From Neobacillus fumarioli NBRC 102428 (GTDB lineage Bacteria; Bacillota; Bacilli; Bacillales; Cytobacillaceae): a stretch of 64,000 bases of DNA. The translations under genes were made by a program, and so were the position numbers. The DNA is taken from positions 1 through 64,000 of the forward strand of contig NZ_BCUZ01000001.1 in NCBI RefSeq assembly GCF_001591485.1. The letters are read 5' to 3'. Shown here one piece after another: positions 38,418-49,273 of the stretch. The notes beneath the pieces were generated by a model. The model was given only the letters and a program-made list of their open reading frames with translations. It had not been told where the DNA came from and made no database searches. Numbering within the stretch: position 1 is the first letter of the stretch; the number at the start of each line of letters is the position of its first letter.

Positions 38418-39680
38418 TTATTTCAAGAAAAATCTTTGAATATCATTCCACGTTACGACGAGCATTAACAGCATGAGAAGTGCAAATCCGATGAAATGAA
38501 CCATTCCTTCCTTCTGCCTGTCAATTGGTTTGCCTCTTAATGCTTCAACAACAAAGAACATCAGCCGGCCGCCATCAAGTGCAGGGATTGGAAGCAAATT
38601 CATGATCCCTAAGTTGATGCTTAAAATACCTGCCCATTTCATTAAATAATAAATACCGGATTTGGCTACTTCATCCGTAGACACATAAATGCCTACCGGC
38701 CCTGAAAGAGCATTAATGGAAAATTGTCCTGTTACAAGTTTCCCCAGCATGCTAAAAATTTGCGTTGTCCAAAAATAAGTATCCTTTGCTCCGCTTGCTA
38801 CAGCTTGAACCGGTGATTTTTCTACTGGGCTATAAACTCCAATAATCCCTATTTTCTGCCCATCTACCACATTTTCTTTCGGTGTTACTTCAATATCTTT
38901 TTCTTTTCCGTCGCGTACAATCAAAAAGTCAAGTTTTTTATTCGGATTTTTGCGAATGATCTCTACAACATCAGACCAACTGGAAATTTCTAATCCATTA
39001 ATACTTTGGATTATATCTCCTTGTTTCAGTCCTGCTGCTTTGGCTGCACCATCAGGTGTTAACTCACCTAATTTGGGCTCATTGGTTGGCACTCCTTGCA
39101 AGAGTGCAATGACTACAAACAAAATAAAAGCGAGGACGAAATTCATCATGGGACCGGCAAAAATAGCCATAAATCTTTGACCCAAGGTTTTAGAACCAAA
39201 TTGGCGATCAATTGGGGCAATTTGTGTTTCCACCCCATTTTCCACAAGAACTGCCTGCGGATGAATAGAAAAAGTTTTTAGGCTTTCCGCATCATCATCC
39301 GGGTATCCTTTAAGAATTAATTCCTTTTCAATATCCGCATATTCTACTTCAACGATACGACTGTTCGGGAATTTCTCTTTTTTATTTAAAATAATTTTGG
39401 TTACTTTTTCATCTTGATTAAATAAGAGTCCAACCCGATAGCCCGGCTTGATTTCTACCATTTCCGGGTCTTCGCCTGCCATGCGGACAAAGCCCCCAAT
39501 CGGTAATAATCTTATGGTATAGGTTGTTTCATCTCTTTTATAGGAGAAGACCTTCGGACCCATTCCTATTGCGAATTCTCGGCAGAGGACACCTGCCCTT
39601 TTGGCAAAAATGAAATGACCAAACTCATGAAAGAAGACGAGAGCGCCAAAAATCACAATAAAGGCAATAACTGTTGTCAA
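38418..39680 (-). CDS. rseP: Site-2 protease RseP (RasP)
   Basis: An intramembrane zinc metalloprotease that cleaves anti-sigma factors and signal peptide remnants. In the 420-residue protein HEFGH lies in the first helix (His18/His22), a PDZ domain with AAGLKQGDIIQSING follows, and LLPIPALDGGR completes the active site near 370. I place the start at a TTG (39680), eight bases after AAAGGTGG, giving MTTVIAF as in B. subtilis; a GTG at 39692 is also in frame but lacks an RBS. Confidence 0.92.
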   Translation of the reverse strand: MTTVIAFIVIFGALVFFHEFGHFIFAKRAGVLCREFAIGMGPKVFSYKRDETTYTIRLLPIGGFVRMAGEDPEMVEIKPGYRVGLLFNQDEKVTKIILNKKEKFPNSRIVEVEYADIEKELILKGYPDDDAESLKTFSIHPQAVLVENGVETQIAPIDRQFGSKTLGQRFMAIFAGPMMNFVLAFILFVVIALLQGVPTNEPKLGELTPDGAAKAAGLKQGDIIQSINGLEISSWSDVVEIIRKNPNKKLDFLIVRDGKEKDIEVTPKENVVDGQKIGIIGVYSPVEKSPVQAVASGAKDTYFWTTQIFSMLGKLVTGQFSINALSGPVGIYVSTDEVAKSGIYYLMKWAGILSINLGIMNLLPIPALDGGRLMFFVVEALRGKPIDRQKEGMVHFIGFALLMLLMLVVTWNDIQRFFLK

Positions 39681-39698
39681 AAATAAAACCACCTTTTT

Positions 39699-40841
39699 TT
39701 ATAAAAGTGAACGTACATATTCTCTTGTTTCCTTGTCCGCCTCTTGAATTACTTTTAAACTCGGGTGATCAATTGCTTTATGGGAGCTTAATGCCTTTTC
39801 AATTAAATCTTCAATCTGCAAAAACCGAATTTTCCCTTCCAGGAAAAGAGCAACTGCTGTTTCATTTGCAGCATTCAATACTGTCGGCATTGTGCCGCCG
39901 ATCTTTCCTGCTGTATAGGCATATTCCAAACAACGGAACCTCTCAAAATCCATTTCCTGAAAATGAAGCTCTCCAACTTTCGCCAAGTTCAAGCGGTTCG
40001 CTGAAGGAAGCGGGAGCCGGTCAGGGTAGGCAAGTGCATATTGAATTGGCACTCTCATGTCTGGCGTTCCTAATTGTGCAATAATACTCGAATCATGAAA
40101 TTCAACCATTGAGTGTATGATGCTTTCTCGATGGAGCAGCACATTAATTTTTTCATAAGGCATATTAAACAACCAGTGAGCTTCAATGACTTCCAGCCCT
40201 TTATTCATCATCGTTGCAGAGTCAATCGTAATTTTTGCACCCATTGACCAATTTGGATGATGAAGTGCTTCTTCAACCGTCACATTTTCCAATTCTTCTC
40301 GGGTACGGTCACGGAAACTGCCGCCGGATGCTGTTAATATAATGCGTTCAATATTCTTTTCCTGTTCACCCTGAAGTGCTTGAAATATTGCAGAATGTTC
40401 ACTGTCCACCGGCAAGAGGGCAACTTGATTTCTTCTGGCCGCCTCCATGACTAAATGTCCGGCGGTCACCAATGTTTCTTTATTAGCAAGTGCAATTGTT
40501 TTTCCACTTTCAATCGCCTGAAGTGTCGGGTCTAAACCTACACTCCCCAGAACAGCGTTGACTAGAAGATCTGCCTTTTGAAAAACAGCAATTTCTATTA
40601 ATCCAGCATCGCCATAAGTGAACTTTATATGAGGAAACTCTGCCTTTAATGTATTACAATCCTCTTTATTTTGTACAGAAACTAGCTCTGGTTGAAATTC
40701 CACAATGATTTTGCGGGCTATATCAATATTTTTACCGGCAGAAAAGGCGGCTAATTTAAATTCTTCCGGATGCTCGCGAATAATTGCCAATGTTTGGGTT
40801 CCGATCGAGCCTGTTGCTCCCATTAAACTTATTGTTTTCAA
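39699..40841 (-). CDS. dxr: 1-deoxy-D-xylulose 5-phosphate reductoisomerase
   Basis: Second enzyme of the methylerythritol phosphate isoprenoid pathway. The 380-residue protein has the NADPH motif [10 protein letters not shown] at 8-17, ALANKETLV and the metal/substrate segment [13 protein letters not shown] start, with AGGAG nine bases upstream; an overlapping ATG is out of frame. It lies between cdsA and rseP as usual, linking isoprenoid supply to the nearby uppS. Confidence 0.94.
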   Translation of the reverse strand: MKTISLMGATGSIGTQTLAIIREHPEEFKLAAFSAGKNIDIARKIIVEFQPELVSVQNKEDCNTLKAEFPHIKFTYGDAGLIEIAVFQKADLLVNAVLGSVGLDPTLQAIESGKTIALANKETLVTAGHLVMEAARRNQVALLPVDSEHSAIFQALQGEQEKNIERIILTASGGSFRDRTREELENVTVEEALHHPNWSMGAKITIDSATMMNKGLEVIEAHWLFNMPYEKINVLLHRESIIHSMVEFHDSSIIAQLGTPDMRVPIQYALAYPDRLPLPSANRLNLAKVGELHFQEMDFERFRCLEYAYTAGKIGGTMPTVLNAANETAVALFLEGKIRFLQIEDLIEKALSSHKAIDHPSLKVIQEADKETREYVRSLL

Positions 40842-40869
40842 TCATGTCAACTCCTAAACAAAACGCTTA

Positions 40870-41655
40870 TTACCAAAGATGAAAAAAATGCAATAAAGGC
40901 AGCACAAACAAAAGACTATCAAAGCGATCAAGTATTCCTCCATGACCAGGCAAAATATTCCCAGAATCTTTCACATTAAAGTGTCGCTTAAAGGCGGATT
41001 GGACAAGATCGCCAATTTGTCCAAAAACAGACAAAACGGCAGTGATACCTATTATTGTGACTATCGCTGCATGTATATCCGTAAATAAGGCAAATAACAC
41101 ACCAACTATAATGGCACAAATAACACCGCCAATAGATCCTTCAACGGTTTTATTCGGGCTGATGTCCGGCCATAGCTTTTTCTTTCCCATTGTCTTGCCA
41201 ATAAAATATGCACCGGAGTCGGTCGCCCAAATCATAAATAAAGAATAAAAGATATAAACCAGTCCTGCATCACGAGTTTCGATAAAGAAGTAAAAGCCAA
41301 TTCCAACATAAAGAGCGGAAAAAATAGAAAAAGCTGCATCTTCAAAATTAAAGCGATTTTTAGTGATCACCGTAAAGGTAAGCAGCAATAAAATAAAGGC
41401 AATTGCCAGCTCCGTCTTAGAATAAAAAAAGTTCGCCGCCCGTTCGTATTTTTCTGGAAAAATAACGACCCAGAGAAATAATAAGGAAAGAAAGCCATTT
41501 ATAGAAAAGATATTCAGATTCTTCATTTTTAATAATTCATATAAGCCAATACTGGCTAATAAATACGTTAATATAACAAATGGAAGTCCGCCGTAAAAGA
41601 CGATTGGCAAAAATAATGCCGCTGCAGCAACAGCAGTTATGATCCTTTGCTTCAT
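40870..41655 (-). CDS. cdsA: Phosphatidate cytidylyltransferase
   Basis: Makes CDP-diacylglycerol for phospholipid synthesis. The 261-residue protein is polytopic, with about seven hydrophobic segments, and the C-terminal CDP-transferase signature is seen as KDSGNILPGHGGILDRFDS. RBS AAGGATG before the ATG. It sits between uppS and dxr. Confidence 0.94.
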   Translation of the reverse strand: MKQRIITAVAAAALFLPIVFYGGLPFVILTYLLASIGLYELLKMKNLNIFSINGFLSLLFLWVVIFPEKYERAANFFYSKTELAIAFILLLLTFTVITKNRFNFEDAAFSIFSALYVGIGFYFFIETRDAGLVYIFYSLFMIWATDSGAYFIGKTMGKKKLWPDISPNKTVEGSIGGVICAIIVGVLFALFTDIHAAIVTIIGITAVLSVFGQIGDLVQSAFKRHFNVKDSGNILPGHGGILDRFDSLLFVLPLLHFFHLW

Positions 41656-41726
41656 TTAAAGTTCAACATCCTTTTTTGTTGTCAATCAGGAAGACATGGT
41701 TTTAAGATTAAACGGAATATCCAGCA

Positions 41727-42503
41727 TTAAAGTCCTCCGAACCTCCGCTGACGTTTTTGAAACGCTTCAATTGCTTTCAGAAAATGTTCTTCATCAAAAT
41801 CAGGCCATAAAACATCTGTAAACCAAAACTCCGAATAAGCAAGCTGCCACAGCATAAAATTACTAAGGCGAATCTCGCCGCTCGTTCGAATTAATAAATC
41901 AGGGTCTGGCAGACTTGATGTCATTAAATAGGAGGAAAATCTTTCTTCATCAAGATCTTCTTCTTTAAGTATACCACGCTGATAATCATTTAAGACCTTC
42001 TTAACAGCATCAATAATTTCTGCCCTGCTTCCGTAATTTAATGCAAAGTTTAATATTAAACCATTATTATTTTTTGTTTGTTCAATGGCCTTTTCGATGG
42101 CCTTTAACGTATGTAAAGGCAGTTGATCTTTATACCCTATCATCTTAACTTGGACATTATTTTCAATTAACTCTGGGAGAAACGTTCCTAGAAATTCCTC
42201 TGGCAGTTTCATGATATATTCTACTTCATTCTTCGGCCGTTTCCAGTTTTCAGTCGAAAAAGCATACAATGTTAAATTTTTAATACCGAGGTCATTAGCC
42301 AGCATGGTTGTCTTGCGGACAACCTTCATGCCTTCATGATGACCAGCGATACGGGGTAAAGCCCGTTTCTTTGCCCATCGGCCATTTCCATCCATAATAA
42401 TCGCAACATGATCAGGTACAGGCAATTCTTTTATTTTTTCTATCTTATCTCGGAGTGTGGAAGAGTTATTTTGGTTCTTCCAAAGCCGTATTTTATTTAA
42501 CAT
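41727..42503 (-). CDS. uppS: Undecaprenyl pyrophosphate synthase
   Basis: A cis-prenyltransferase making the C55 lipid carrier for cell wall synthesis. In the 258-residue protein the catalytic Asp38 lies in IIMDGNGRWA, and STENWKRP and RTSGEIRLSNFMLWQ are conserved. The start at 42503 has GGAGGAGAGTGT upstream; an ATG 18 bases earlier overlaps that site. A possible extended -10 promoter lies about 110 bases upstream. Confidence 0.95.
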   Translation of the reverse strand: MLNKIRLWKNQNNSSTLRDKIEKIKELPVPDHVAIIMDGNGRWAKKRALPRIAGHHEGMKVVRKTTMLANDLGIKNLTLYAFSTENWKRPKNEVEYIMKLPEEFLGTFLPELIENNVQVKMIGYKDQLPLHTLKAIEKAIEQTKNNNGLILNFALNYGSRAEIIDAVKKVLNDYQRGILKEEDLDEERFSSYLMTSSLPDPDLLIRTSGEIRLSNFMLWQLAYSEFWFTDVLWPDFDEEHFLKAIEAFQKRQRRFGGL

Positions 42504-42593
42504 ACACTCTCCTCCATCCAAATTATCATTTCCTCCGAAATGAAATTAGCCCAGTAAATCTATTGTACTAATATGTAAAGAAAAATAATAGCG

Positions 42594-42614
42594 TAAAAAC
42601 ATGTTTTTATCATA
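42594..42614 (-). promoter_or_regulatory. Possible extended -10 promoter and palindrome before uppS
   Basis: Minus strand TGGTATGAT (extended -10; hexamer at 42609-42614) is followed directly by the perfect 16-bp palindrome TAAAAACATGTTTTTA (42594-42609). The -35 region is poor. Confidence 0.35.
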
Positions 42615-42699
42615 CCAAAAAAACGGCAAGATATCTCTATTCATAAACTATGTACACGAAAAACTGTTTTTCCTGCCAATTTATAGTCCTAATATAGTG

Positions 42700-42724
42700 A
42701 AAAAACCCCCTAAAAAGAGGGTCT
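42700..42724 (-). terminator. Terminator after frr
   Basis: Minus strand ACCCTC pairs with GGGGGT around TTTTTA, followed by a T run, just after the frr stop. Confidence 0.85.
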
Positions 42725-42730
42725 GTACAT

Positions 42731-43288
42731 TTAGACTTCCATAATTTCTTTTTCTTTGTCTTTTGTAATTTGATCAATTTTATTGATATGATCATCTGTG
42801 ATTTTTTGAATGTCATCAGAATAACCGCGTAGTGCATCCTCCGTGATTTCGCCGTTCTTTTCCAGCTTCTTTAGTTCATCGTTCGCATCACGGCGAATGT
42901 TGCGAACGGCAACTTTTGCTTCCTCTGATTCTTTCTTAACAACCTTAACAAGTTCACGACGGCGCTCTTCTGTCAATTGCGGGATGGCGATCCGGATAAT
43001 GGAACCATCGTTTGATGGATTTAGGCCGAGATCCGACTTTAGAATCGCTTTTTCAATTTCTCCAAGAATAGATTTGTCATATGGCTGAATAACTAACAGT
43101 CTTGGTTCCGGTGTTGTAATTCCGGCAAGCTGGTTAACTGGAGTTGGTGCACCATAGTAATCTACTGTAATTCTGTCCAGCATGGACGCATTCGCTCTCC
43201 CAGCACGAATGCTGGCAAGTTCCCTTGTAAAGGCTTGAATCGCTTTTGTCATTCTTTCCTTGGCCGAATTAATGACTTGTTGTGGCAT
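42731..43288 (-). CDS. frr: Ribosome recycling factor
   Basis: A 185-residue tRNA-shaped factor that splits post-termination ribosomes with EF-G. Family landmarks include [13 protein letters not shown]-like sequence ([13 protein letters not shown]), [14 protein letters not shown] and [11 protein letters not shown]. Its ATG overlaps the pyrH stop (TAATG), with AAGGGGG in the pyrH end. A terminator follows. Confidence 0.96.
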   Translation of the reverse strand: MPQQVINSAKERMTKAIQAFTRELASIRAGRANASMLDRITVDYYGAPTPVNQLAGITTPEPRLLVIQPYDKSILGEIEKAILKSDLGLNPSNDGSIIRIAIPQLTEERRRELVKVVKKESEEAKVAVRNIRRDANDELKKLEKNGEITEDALRGYSDDIQKITDDHINKIDQITKDKEKEIMEV

Positions 43289-44013
43289 TAGTTTTTCCCC
43301 CTTACGATTGTTCCGATTTTTTCACCCATGATAGCTTTTTTAATGTTTCCTTGTTCCATGATGGAGAACACAATTAACGGAATATCATTGTCCATACATA
43401 ATGAAGATGCAGTGGAATCCATGACTGCTAATCCTTCTTTCAACACATCAAGGAATGATAAATCTTCATATTTTGTTGCAGAAGCATCTACCCTAGGGTC
43501 TGCTGAATATACACCATCGACATTGTTCTTCGCCATAAGAATCACTTCTGCGTCTATTTCGGCTGCTCTTAAGGCAGCAGTCGTATCTGTCGAGAAGTAC
43601 GGATTTCCTGTTCCAGCAGCAAAAATGACAACACGTTTCTTTTCTAAATGCCTAATTGCCCTGCGTCTGATGTATGGTTCAGCAACCTGACGCATTTCAA
43701 TTGAAGTTTGAACACGTGATTCAATCCCTAATTGTTCAAGGCTGTCTTGCAGTGCTAGGGAATTCATAACTGTGGCAAGCATCCCCATATAATCGGCAGT
43801 TGCACGGTCCATTCCCATTTCACTGCCGATTTTCCCGCGCCAAATATTTCCGCCGCCTACGACAACAGCTACCTCAACGCCCAAATCGGCAATTTCCTTT
43901 ACTTGAACGGCAATGGATTTAATAACAGAAGGTTTAATGCCAAAGTCGGAATCCCCGGCAAGTGCCTCTCCGCTCAATTTCAAAACAACGCGTTTATACT
44001 TAGGATTGCTCAT
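43288..44013 (-). CDS. pyrH: UMP kinase
   Basis: Hexameric bacterial UMP kinase of the amino-acid kinase fold, 241 residues. Motifs: [12 protein letters not shown] near the N-terminus, [10 protein letters not shown] and [12 protein letters not shown]. The start at 44013 has GGAGGTTTAT; longer in-frame starts lie in the intergenic region. It is coupled to frr by overlap. Confidence 0.96.
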   Translation of the reverse strand: MSNPKYKRVVLKLSGEALAGDSDFGIKPSVIKSIAVQVKEIADLGVEVAVVVGGGNIWRGKIGSEMGMDRATADYMGMLATVMNSLALQDSLEQLGIESRVQTSIEMRQVAEPYIRRRAIRHLEKKRVVIFAAGTGNPYFSTDTTAALRAAEIDAEVILMAKNNVDGVYSADPRVDASATKYEDLSFLDVLKEGLAVMDSTASSLCMDNDIPLIVFSIMEQGNIKKAIMGEKIGTIVRGKN

Positions 44014-44043
44014 ATAAACCTCCATAATTATAACTTTGACCTT

Positions 44044-44075
44044 TAAAAATAGGGAACACAACGTGTCCCCTATTC
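44044..44075 (-). terminator. Terminator after tsf
   Basis: Minus strand AATAGGGGACAC pairs with GTGTTCCCTATT (12 pairs, loop GTT), followed by a T run. Confidence 0.92.
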
Positions 44076-44124
44076 AATATGCTTTACTAGCATCCCGTTA
44101 CCTGTGTTTAACTGGAATGGTTTA

Positions 44125-45009
44125 CTATTTTTTATTGATTTGATTCATAACTTCTTCTGCGAAGTTATCTTCACGCTTTTCAATGCCTTCTCCTACTTCG
44201 TAACGGATAAATTCACGGATTTTGGCACCTTTAGATTCAACAAATTGGCGAACCTTTTGGTCAGGGTTCTTAACGAATGCCTGATCAAGTACACATACTT
44301 CTTCAAAGTATTTGCCAAGACGGCCTTCCACCATTTTTTGAACGATATTTTCCGGCTTACCTTCGTTAAGAGCCTGCTGAGTTAGGATTTGGCGCTCATG
44401 CTCCACTTCTTCTTGAGAAACTTGGTCGCGGGAAACATATTTCGGATTTAAAGCAGCGATATGCATTGCTACATCTTTTGCTGCATCAGCATCTGTTGTA
44501 CCTTCAAGAACTGTTAATACAGAAATGCGTCCACCCATATGCAGGTAAGCACCAAATGCATCATTGTCAGTCTTGGATACTACTTTGAAGCGGCGAAGGG
44601 TCAGTTTTTCACCTATTTTAGCAATTGCAGCATTAATATGGTCCTCAACAGTTGCTCCATTGTCCATTGTTTGTTTCAAAGCATCTTCAACTGTTACTGG
44701 TTTGTTTTTCAGAAGATGTTCGCCAAGTTCTTTAACAAGGGTTTGGAAGCCTTCATTTTTTGCAACGAAGTCTGTTTCAGAGTTAACTTCAAGAATAACA
44801 GCATCGTTCCCATTTGTTAAAATGGAAGTTAAACCTTCTGCTGCAATCCGGTCTGCTTTTTTTGCTGCTTTAGCAATGCCTTTTTCACGTAAAAAGTCAA
44901 TTGCTTTTTCCATATCACCATTTGTTTCAGTTAATGCTTTTTTGCAATCCATCATCCCTGCGCCTGTTTTTTCGCGAAGTTCTTTTACCATTTGAGCAGT
45001 AATTGCCAT
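44125..45009 (-). CDS. tsf: Elongation factor Ts
   Basis: Nucleotide exchange factor for EF-Tu, 294 residues. It begins with a UBA-like domain ([19 protein letters not shown]) and has the core segment [12 protein letters not shown] that contacts EF-Tu. RBS AAGGAGGATC. Strong terminators lie both upstream (after rpsB) and downstream, so rpsB and tsf levels can be set separately. Confidence 0.97.
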   Translation of the reverse strand: MAITAQMVKELREKTGAGMMDCKKALTETNGDMEKAIDFLREKGIAKAAKKADRIAAEGLTSILTNGNDAVILEVNSETDFVAKNEGFQTLVKELGEHLLKNKPVTVEDALKQTMDNGATVEDHINAAIAKIGEKLTLRRFKVVSKTDNDAFGAYLHMGGRISVLTVLEGTTDADAAKDVAMHIAALNPKYVSRDQVSQEEVEHERQILTQQALNEGKPENIVQKMVEGRLGKYFEEVCVLDQAFVKNPDQKVRQFVESKGAKIREFIRYEVGEGIEKREDNFAEEVMNQINKK

Positions 45010-45106
45010 TATAAGATCCTCCTTAAAATACTATGTATTTCTAGCTTAGCCATTGCAAGCTTTAATAAACCTTCTTTGTGTTTAGAGAGTTTAGCAAGTT
45101 GTCTTT

Positions 45107-45148
45107 AAAAAAAGGTGATAAAGGGTGCTCCCTCTTATCACCTTTTTA
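45107..45148 (-). terminator. Terminator between rpsB and tsf
   Basis: Minus strand AAAAAGGTGATAA...GGG pairs with CCC...TTATCACCTTTTT, followed by T. It is very stable. Confidence 0.92.
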
Positions 45149-45165
45149 TTAGTACATCATATCAA

Positions 45166-45912
<747 letters not shown>

Positions 45913-45921
45913 TCATTTTTA

Positions 45922-45952
45922 AACAGAGACTTAATCTTAAGCACCATCTGTT
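45922..45952 (-). promoter_or_regulatory. rpsB leader hairpin
   Basis: Minus strand AACAGA...TCTGTT enclosing CTTAA-GA-TTAAG, within the roughly 110-base leader between the promoter and rpsB. A candidate site for S2 autoregulation; that role is inference. Confidence 0.4.
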
Positions 45953-45987
45953 CAAATCCATGAACGTGTGTATTAACACCATGAATT

Positions 45988-46017
45988 AATATAGCATATC
46001 ACTACTTAAGAAATCAA
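45988..46017 (-). promoter_or_regulatory. rpsB promoter
   Basis: Minus strand TTGATT (46012-46017), 18-base spacer ending in TGC (extended -10), TATATT (45988-45993). It lies directly downstream of the codY terminator. Confidence 0.65.
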
Positions 46018-46029
46018 GATTTCATTTCA

Positions 46030-46058
46030 GAAAAAAATCCCCAGCATGTGCTGGGAAT
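46030..46058 (-). terminator. Terminator after codY
   Basis: Minus strand TCCCAGCA pairs with TGCTGGGGA around a CA loop, then seven T. Confidence 0.92.
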
Positions 46059-46070
46059 TGTCACATTAAA

Positions 46071-46850
46071 TTAACTTGTCTTTAGTTTTTCAAGTTCAAC
46101 TAAAAATTTATCGTTTAGAACTTTAATATAGGTCCCTTTCATCCCAAGGGATCTGGACTCAATAACACCGGCACTTTCCAATTTCCTTAAAGCATTCACA
46201 ATAACAGAGCGGGTGATTCCAACACGGTCGGCAATCTTTGAAGCGACTAATAAACCTTCATGTCCATTAAGCTCTTCAAAAATATGCTCAATTGCCTCAA
46301 GTTCACTATAGGATAATGAACTGATTGCCATTTGGACAACGGCTTTGCTTCTAGCCTCTTCTTCAATTTCTTCTGATTTTTCACGTAAAATCTCCATGCC
46401 GACTACGGTCGCCCCATATTCGGCAAGGATTAGATCGTCATCATGAAACTTTTCATGCAGTCTTGCCAGAATTAAGGTTCCCAAGCGTTCCCCTCCGCCA
46501 ATAATTGGAACAATCGTGGTTAGTCCTTCACGGAATAAGTCTCTATTTTCTACAGGGAAAGCTGTATACTCACTTTCGATATCAAGATTTGATGAAGTTT
46601 CCCGAATGTTGAATAAGCTTTCGGTGTATTCTTCCGGAAATCGGCGTTCCTCAAACATCTTCTTCATTCTTTCATTTTCAATCTGTTGATATATGGAAAA
46701 ACCAAGCAATTTCCCGCGGCGACTTACGATATATATATTGGCTTCAATCGTTTCGCTTAATGTATCCGCCATTTCTTTGAAATTTACCGGCCTTCCAGCT
46801 GCCTTTTGCAATAAAACATTAATTCTTCTTGTTTTTGTAAGTAAGTCCAT
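46071..46850 (-). CDS. codY: Global nutrient regulator CodY
   Basis: GTP- and branched-chain amino acid-sensing repressor, 259 residues, the usual length. The N-terminal GAF domain keeps the isoleucine-pocket residues Arg61, Thr96 and Phe98. The C-terminal winged helix is at about 203-222 ([20 protein letters not shown]). RBS AGGAGGAAG. It lies downstream of hslVU as in B. subtilis, with its own predicted promoter and a CodY-like box that suggests autoregulation. Confidence 0.97.
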   Translation of the reverse strand: MDLLTKTRRINVLLQKAAGRPVNFKEMADTLSETIEANIYIVSRRGKLLGFSIYQQIENERMKKMFEERRFPEEYTESLFNIRETSSNLDIESEYTAFPVENRDLFREGLTTIVPIIGGGERLGTLILARLHEKFHDDDLILAEYGATVVGMEILREKSEEIEEEARSKAVVQMAISSLSYSELEAIEHIFEELNGHEGLLVASKIADRVGITRSVIVNALRKLESAGVIESRSLGMKGTYIKVLNDKFLVELEKLKTS

Positions 46851-46898
46851 TTGTTCTTCCTCCTAAAACTACTACCATTATTAAGTTTTTTTATTACC

Positions 46899-46927
46899 AT
46901 AATCTTTATGAAAATTAGATAAGTGAA
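46899..46927 (-). promoter_or_regulatory. codY promoter with CodY-like box
   Basis: Minus strand TTCACT (46922-46927), 17-base spacer, GATTAT (46899-46904). Within it AATTTTCATAAAGAT (46902-46916) matches the CodY consensus AATTTTCWGAAAATT at 12 of 15 positions. Confidence 0.45.
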
Positions 46928-46953
46928 ACGGGGAAAAATCACCGATTCTTTTT

Positions 46954-48357
46954 TTATAAAATATATTGACTTAAGTCTTTATTTTTCGAAATGGCACCAA
47001 GTTTTTCATCCACATATTGTGGAGTAATAGTCACTTTTCCCATAGAAATATCTGGCGCTTCAAACGAAAGATCTTCTAATAGCTTTTCCAATATCGTATG
47101 CAACCGTCTTGCTCCAATATTATCTGTATTTTGATTCACCTCGAACGCTATTTCTGCAATTCTACGAATAGCATCGTCAGAAAATTCAATTTCTATACCT
47201 TCTGTTTCTAATAATGCTTGATATTGTTTTATTAAAGCATTATTAGGTTCAATTAAGATTTTTAGAAAATCGTCAACAGTCAGTTTAGATAACTCAACAC
47301 GAATTGGGAAGCGCCCTTGAAGTTCCGGAATTAAATCTGATGGTTTTGCCATATGAAATGCACCGGCAGCAATAAATAGTATATGATCGGTTTTGATCGG
47401 GCCATATTTGGTTACAACGGTCGATCCTTCCACAACAGGCAAAATATCCCTTTGGACCCCTTCCCTTGATACATCAGCAGATGAACCACCGGAATTACGG
47501 CTTGCAATCTTATCGATTTCATCAATAAAAATAATCCCGGTTTGCTCAGCACGAAAAATTGCTTCAGATGTCACTTCATCCATATCAATCAATTTTGATG
47601 CTTCTTCATTTGTTAATACTTTTCTTGCTTCACGGACCGTTAATTTTCTTTTTTTCCGCTTTTTCGGGATCAAGCTATTAAGAGCATCCTGCATGTTCAT
47701 TCCCATTTGCTCTATGCCGGAACCTTGAAGCAAATCAAACATGGACGGAGTTTGTTCCTCAACTTCTACCGTTACAATTTCATCTTCTAATTGGCCAAGA
47801 GCCAGCTTTTCTTTGACAATCTTGCGCTTTTCCTGAACAGAACAGTCTTCTTGGTGCGTCTCTTGTTCTGAAGAGGCGGTTCCGCCGCCAAATAACATTT
47901 CTAATGGATTTTTATAATTTGTATTTTTTTTGGCTGATGGAACTAACAGCTCAACAATCCTGCTGTTGGCATTCTCTTCTGCCCGTTCCTTTACACTTTG
48001 CATCCGCTCTTCTTTTACTAAACGCACCGCTGTTTCAGCAAGATCGCGAACCATTGATTCAACATCGCGGCCGACATAGCCTACTTCTGTAAACTTTGTC
48101 GCTTCGACTTTTACAAAAGGCGCACCAACAAGTTTGGCAATTCTTCTGGCAATTTCTGTTTTCCCTACTCCGGTTGGACCGATCATCAAAATATTTTTAG
48201 GGATAATTTCGTCCCTCATTTTTTCATTTAACAGGCCTCTGCGGTAGCGATTCCTGAGAGCAACTGCAACAGCTTTCTTAGCATCCTTTTGGCCGATAAT
48301 ATACTGGTCAAGTTTCTCCACAATTTGCCGGGGAGTTAAATTGGTTGTTTTGCCCAT
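46954..48357 (-). CDS. hslU: ATP-dependent protease ATPase subunit HslU (ClpY)
   Basis: AAA+ unfoldase feeding substrates to HslV, 467 residues. It begins [17 protein letters not shown], has Walker A GPTGVGKT at 60-67, an intermediate I domain (about 110-240) and Walker [11 protein letters not shown]. The C-terminus ends DLSQYIL, which docks into HslV. The start at 48357 follows AAGGAGAATAGAA; the longer ORF has none. It lies 17 bases after hslV. Confidence 0.96.
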   Translation of the reverse strand: MGKTTNLTPRQIVEKLDQYIIGQKDAKKAVAVALRNRYRRGLLNEKMRDEIIPKNILMIGPTGVGKTEIARRIAKLVGAPFVKVEATKFTEVGYVGRDVESMVRDLAETAVRLVKEERMQSVKERAEENANSRIVELLVPSAKKNTNYKNPLEMLFGGGTASSEQETHQEDCSVQEKRKIVKEKLALGQLEDEIVTVEVEEQTPSMFDLLQGSGIEQMGMNMQDALNSLIPKKRKKRKLTVREARKVLTNEEASKLIDMDEVTSEAIFRAEQTGIIFIDEIDKIASRNSGGSSADVSREGVQRDILPVVEGSTVVTKYGPIKTDHILFIAAGAFHMAKPSDLIPELQGRFPIRVELSKLTVDDFLKILIEPNNALIKQYQALLETEGIEIEFSDDAIRRIAEIAFEVNQNTDNIGARRLHTILEKLLEDLSFEAPDISMGKVTITPQYVDEKLGAISKNKDLSQYIL

Positions 48358-48374
48358 TTCTATTCTCCTTCCCG

Positions 48375-48917
48375 TTATAGCTCTTCCACAATAATATTGT
48401 GGTTCGTGTAGACACAAATTTCTGCAGCCATTTCCAAAGAAGCTTTCGCAATTTCATTTGCAGTTAGGTGGTCTCCCGCGTATCGCTTTAAGGAGCGGCC
48501 AGCCGCCAAAGCATAATTTCCACCTGAACCAATTGCAAGAATTCCATCATCCGGTTCGATTACTTCACCGGTACCCGAAACAAGCAATAAATTTTCTTTA
48601 TCCATTACAATTAGCATGGCCTCCAGCTTACGTAAAACTTTATCGCTGCGCCATTCTTTTGCAAGTTCAACAGCAGCTCTTTGCAGATTTCCGTTGAATT
48701 CTTCAAGCTTTCCCTCGAACAATTCAAAAAGTGTAAATGCATCTGCAACAGATCCAGCAAAACCAGCTAATACTTTCCCATTAAAGATCTTTCTTACTTT
48801 TCTTGCCGTGTGCTTCATGACAACCGCATTGCCAAATGTTACTTGGCCGTCACCCGCCATTGCGCATTCACCTTTATGTTGAACAGCAAATATTGTTGTT
48901 GCATGAAATTGATTCAA
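48375..48917 (-). CDS. hslV: ATP-dependent protease peptidase subunit HslV (ClpQ)
   Basis: Proteasome-beta-like peptidase forming the HslVU core, 180 residues. The preferred start is a TTG with AAGGAGG at eight bases, giving [10 protein letters not shown]. Thr7 or Thr8 would be the nucleophile after processing. B. subtilis has MSSFHATTIF and was reported to use an N-terminal Ser, which is absent here. [11 protein letters not shown]-like core ([12 protein letters not shown]) and [12 protein letters not shown] are conserved. An ATG 30 bases upstream is in frame but has no RBS. Confidence 0.93.
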   Translation of the reverse strand: MNQFHATTIFAVQHKGECAMAGDGQVTFGNAVVMKHTARKVRKIFNGKVLAGFAGSVADAFTLFELFEGKLEEFNGNLQRAAVELAKEWRSDKVLRKLEAMLIVMDKENLLLVSGTGEVIEPDDGILAIGSGGNYALAAGRSLKRYAGDHLTANEIAKASLEMAAEICVYTNHNIIVEEL

Positions 48918-49273
48918 TTGGCTCTCCTCCTTTTGGAGTATTCTCATGATTAAAGGCCTGGATTACTGTATGTAACGAGGAAGTTTCCGTTACTAAAACC
49001 ATTTCTAATTACTCTTCAAATATCCGATATACAATTCCTTCATTCTGACTTCTCTATATATGTCGTGAGCAACGAAAATATGCCGGATGTATAAAGATGT
49101 TTAAAAAAGAAATGTCTTATTTTCGAAATGAACAAGACTCCAGCTTTATATTGTGCATAAAATGGGCGGCTTTTGTAAATACCCTTTTATTTAAATTTAA
49201 GAAAATATTTAAATTGATTTCATCTGCAAGGGCTACTAAATCGTATCACACTTCTTATACCCTTGCAACATAT
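48918..49273. other. Gene-free gap where xerC is expected
   Basis: These 356 bases lie between trmFO and hslV, the position of xerC (codV) in B. subtilis. Translating the minus strand in three frames gives only short fragments with stops and no recognisable tyrosine-recombinase motif. A 77-codon plus-strand ORF overlaps trmFO and looks spurious. No clear terminator was seen after trmFO; the hslVU promoter probably lies here. Confidence 0.6.

Noticed and set aside
42637-42837. 66-codon minus-strand ORF overlapping frr
   Set aside because: It is an out-of-frame shadow crossing the frr terminator.
48918-49273. Decayed xerC remnant
   Set aside because: The fragment TTYIEKSE in one frame vaguely recalls the XerC C-terminus, but flanking residues do not match and stops intervene.
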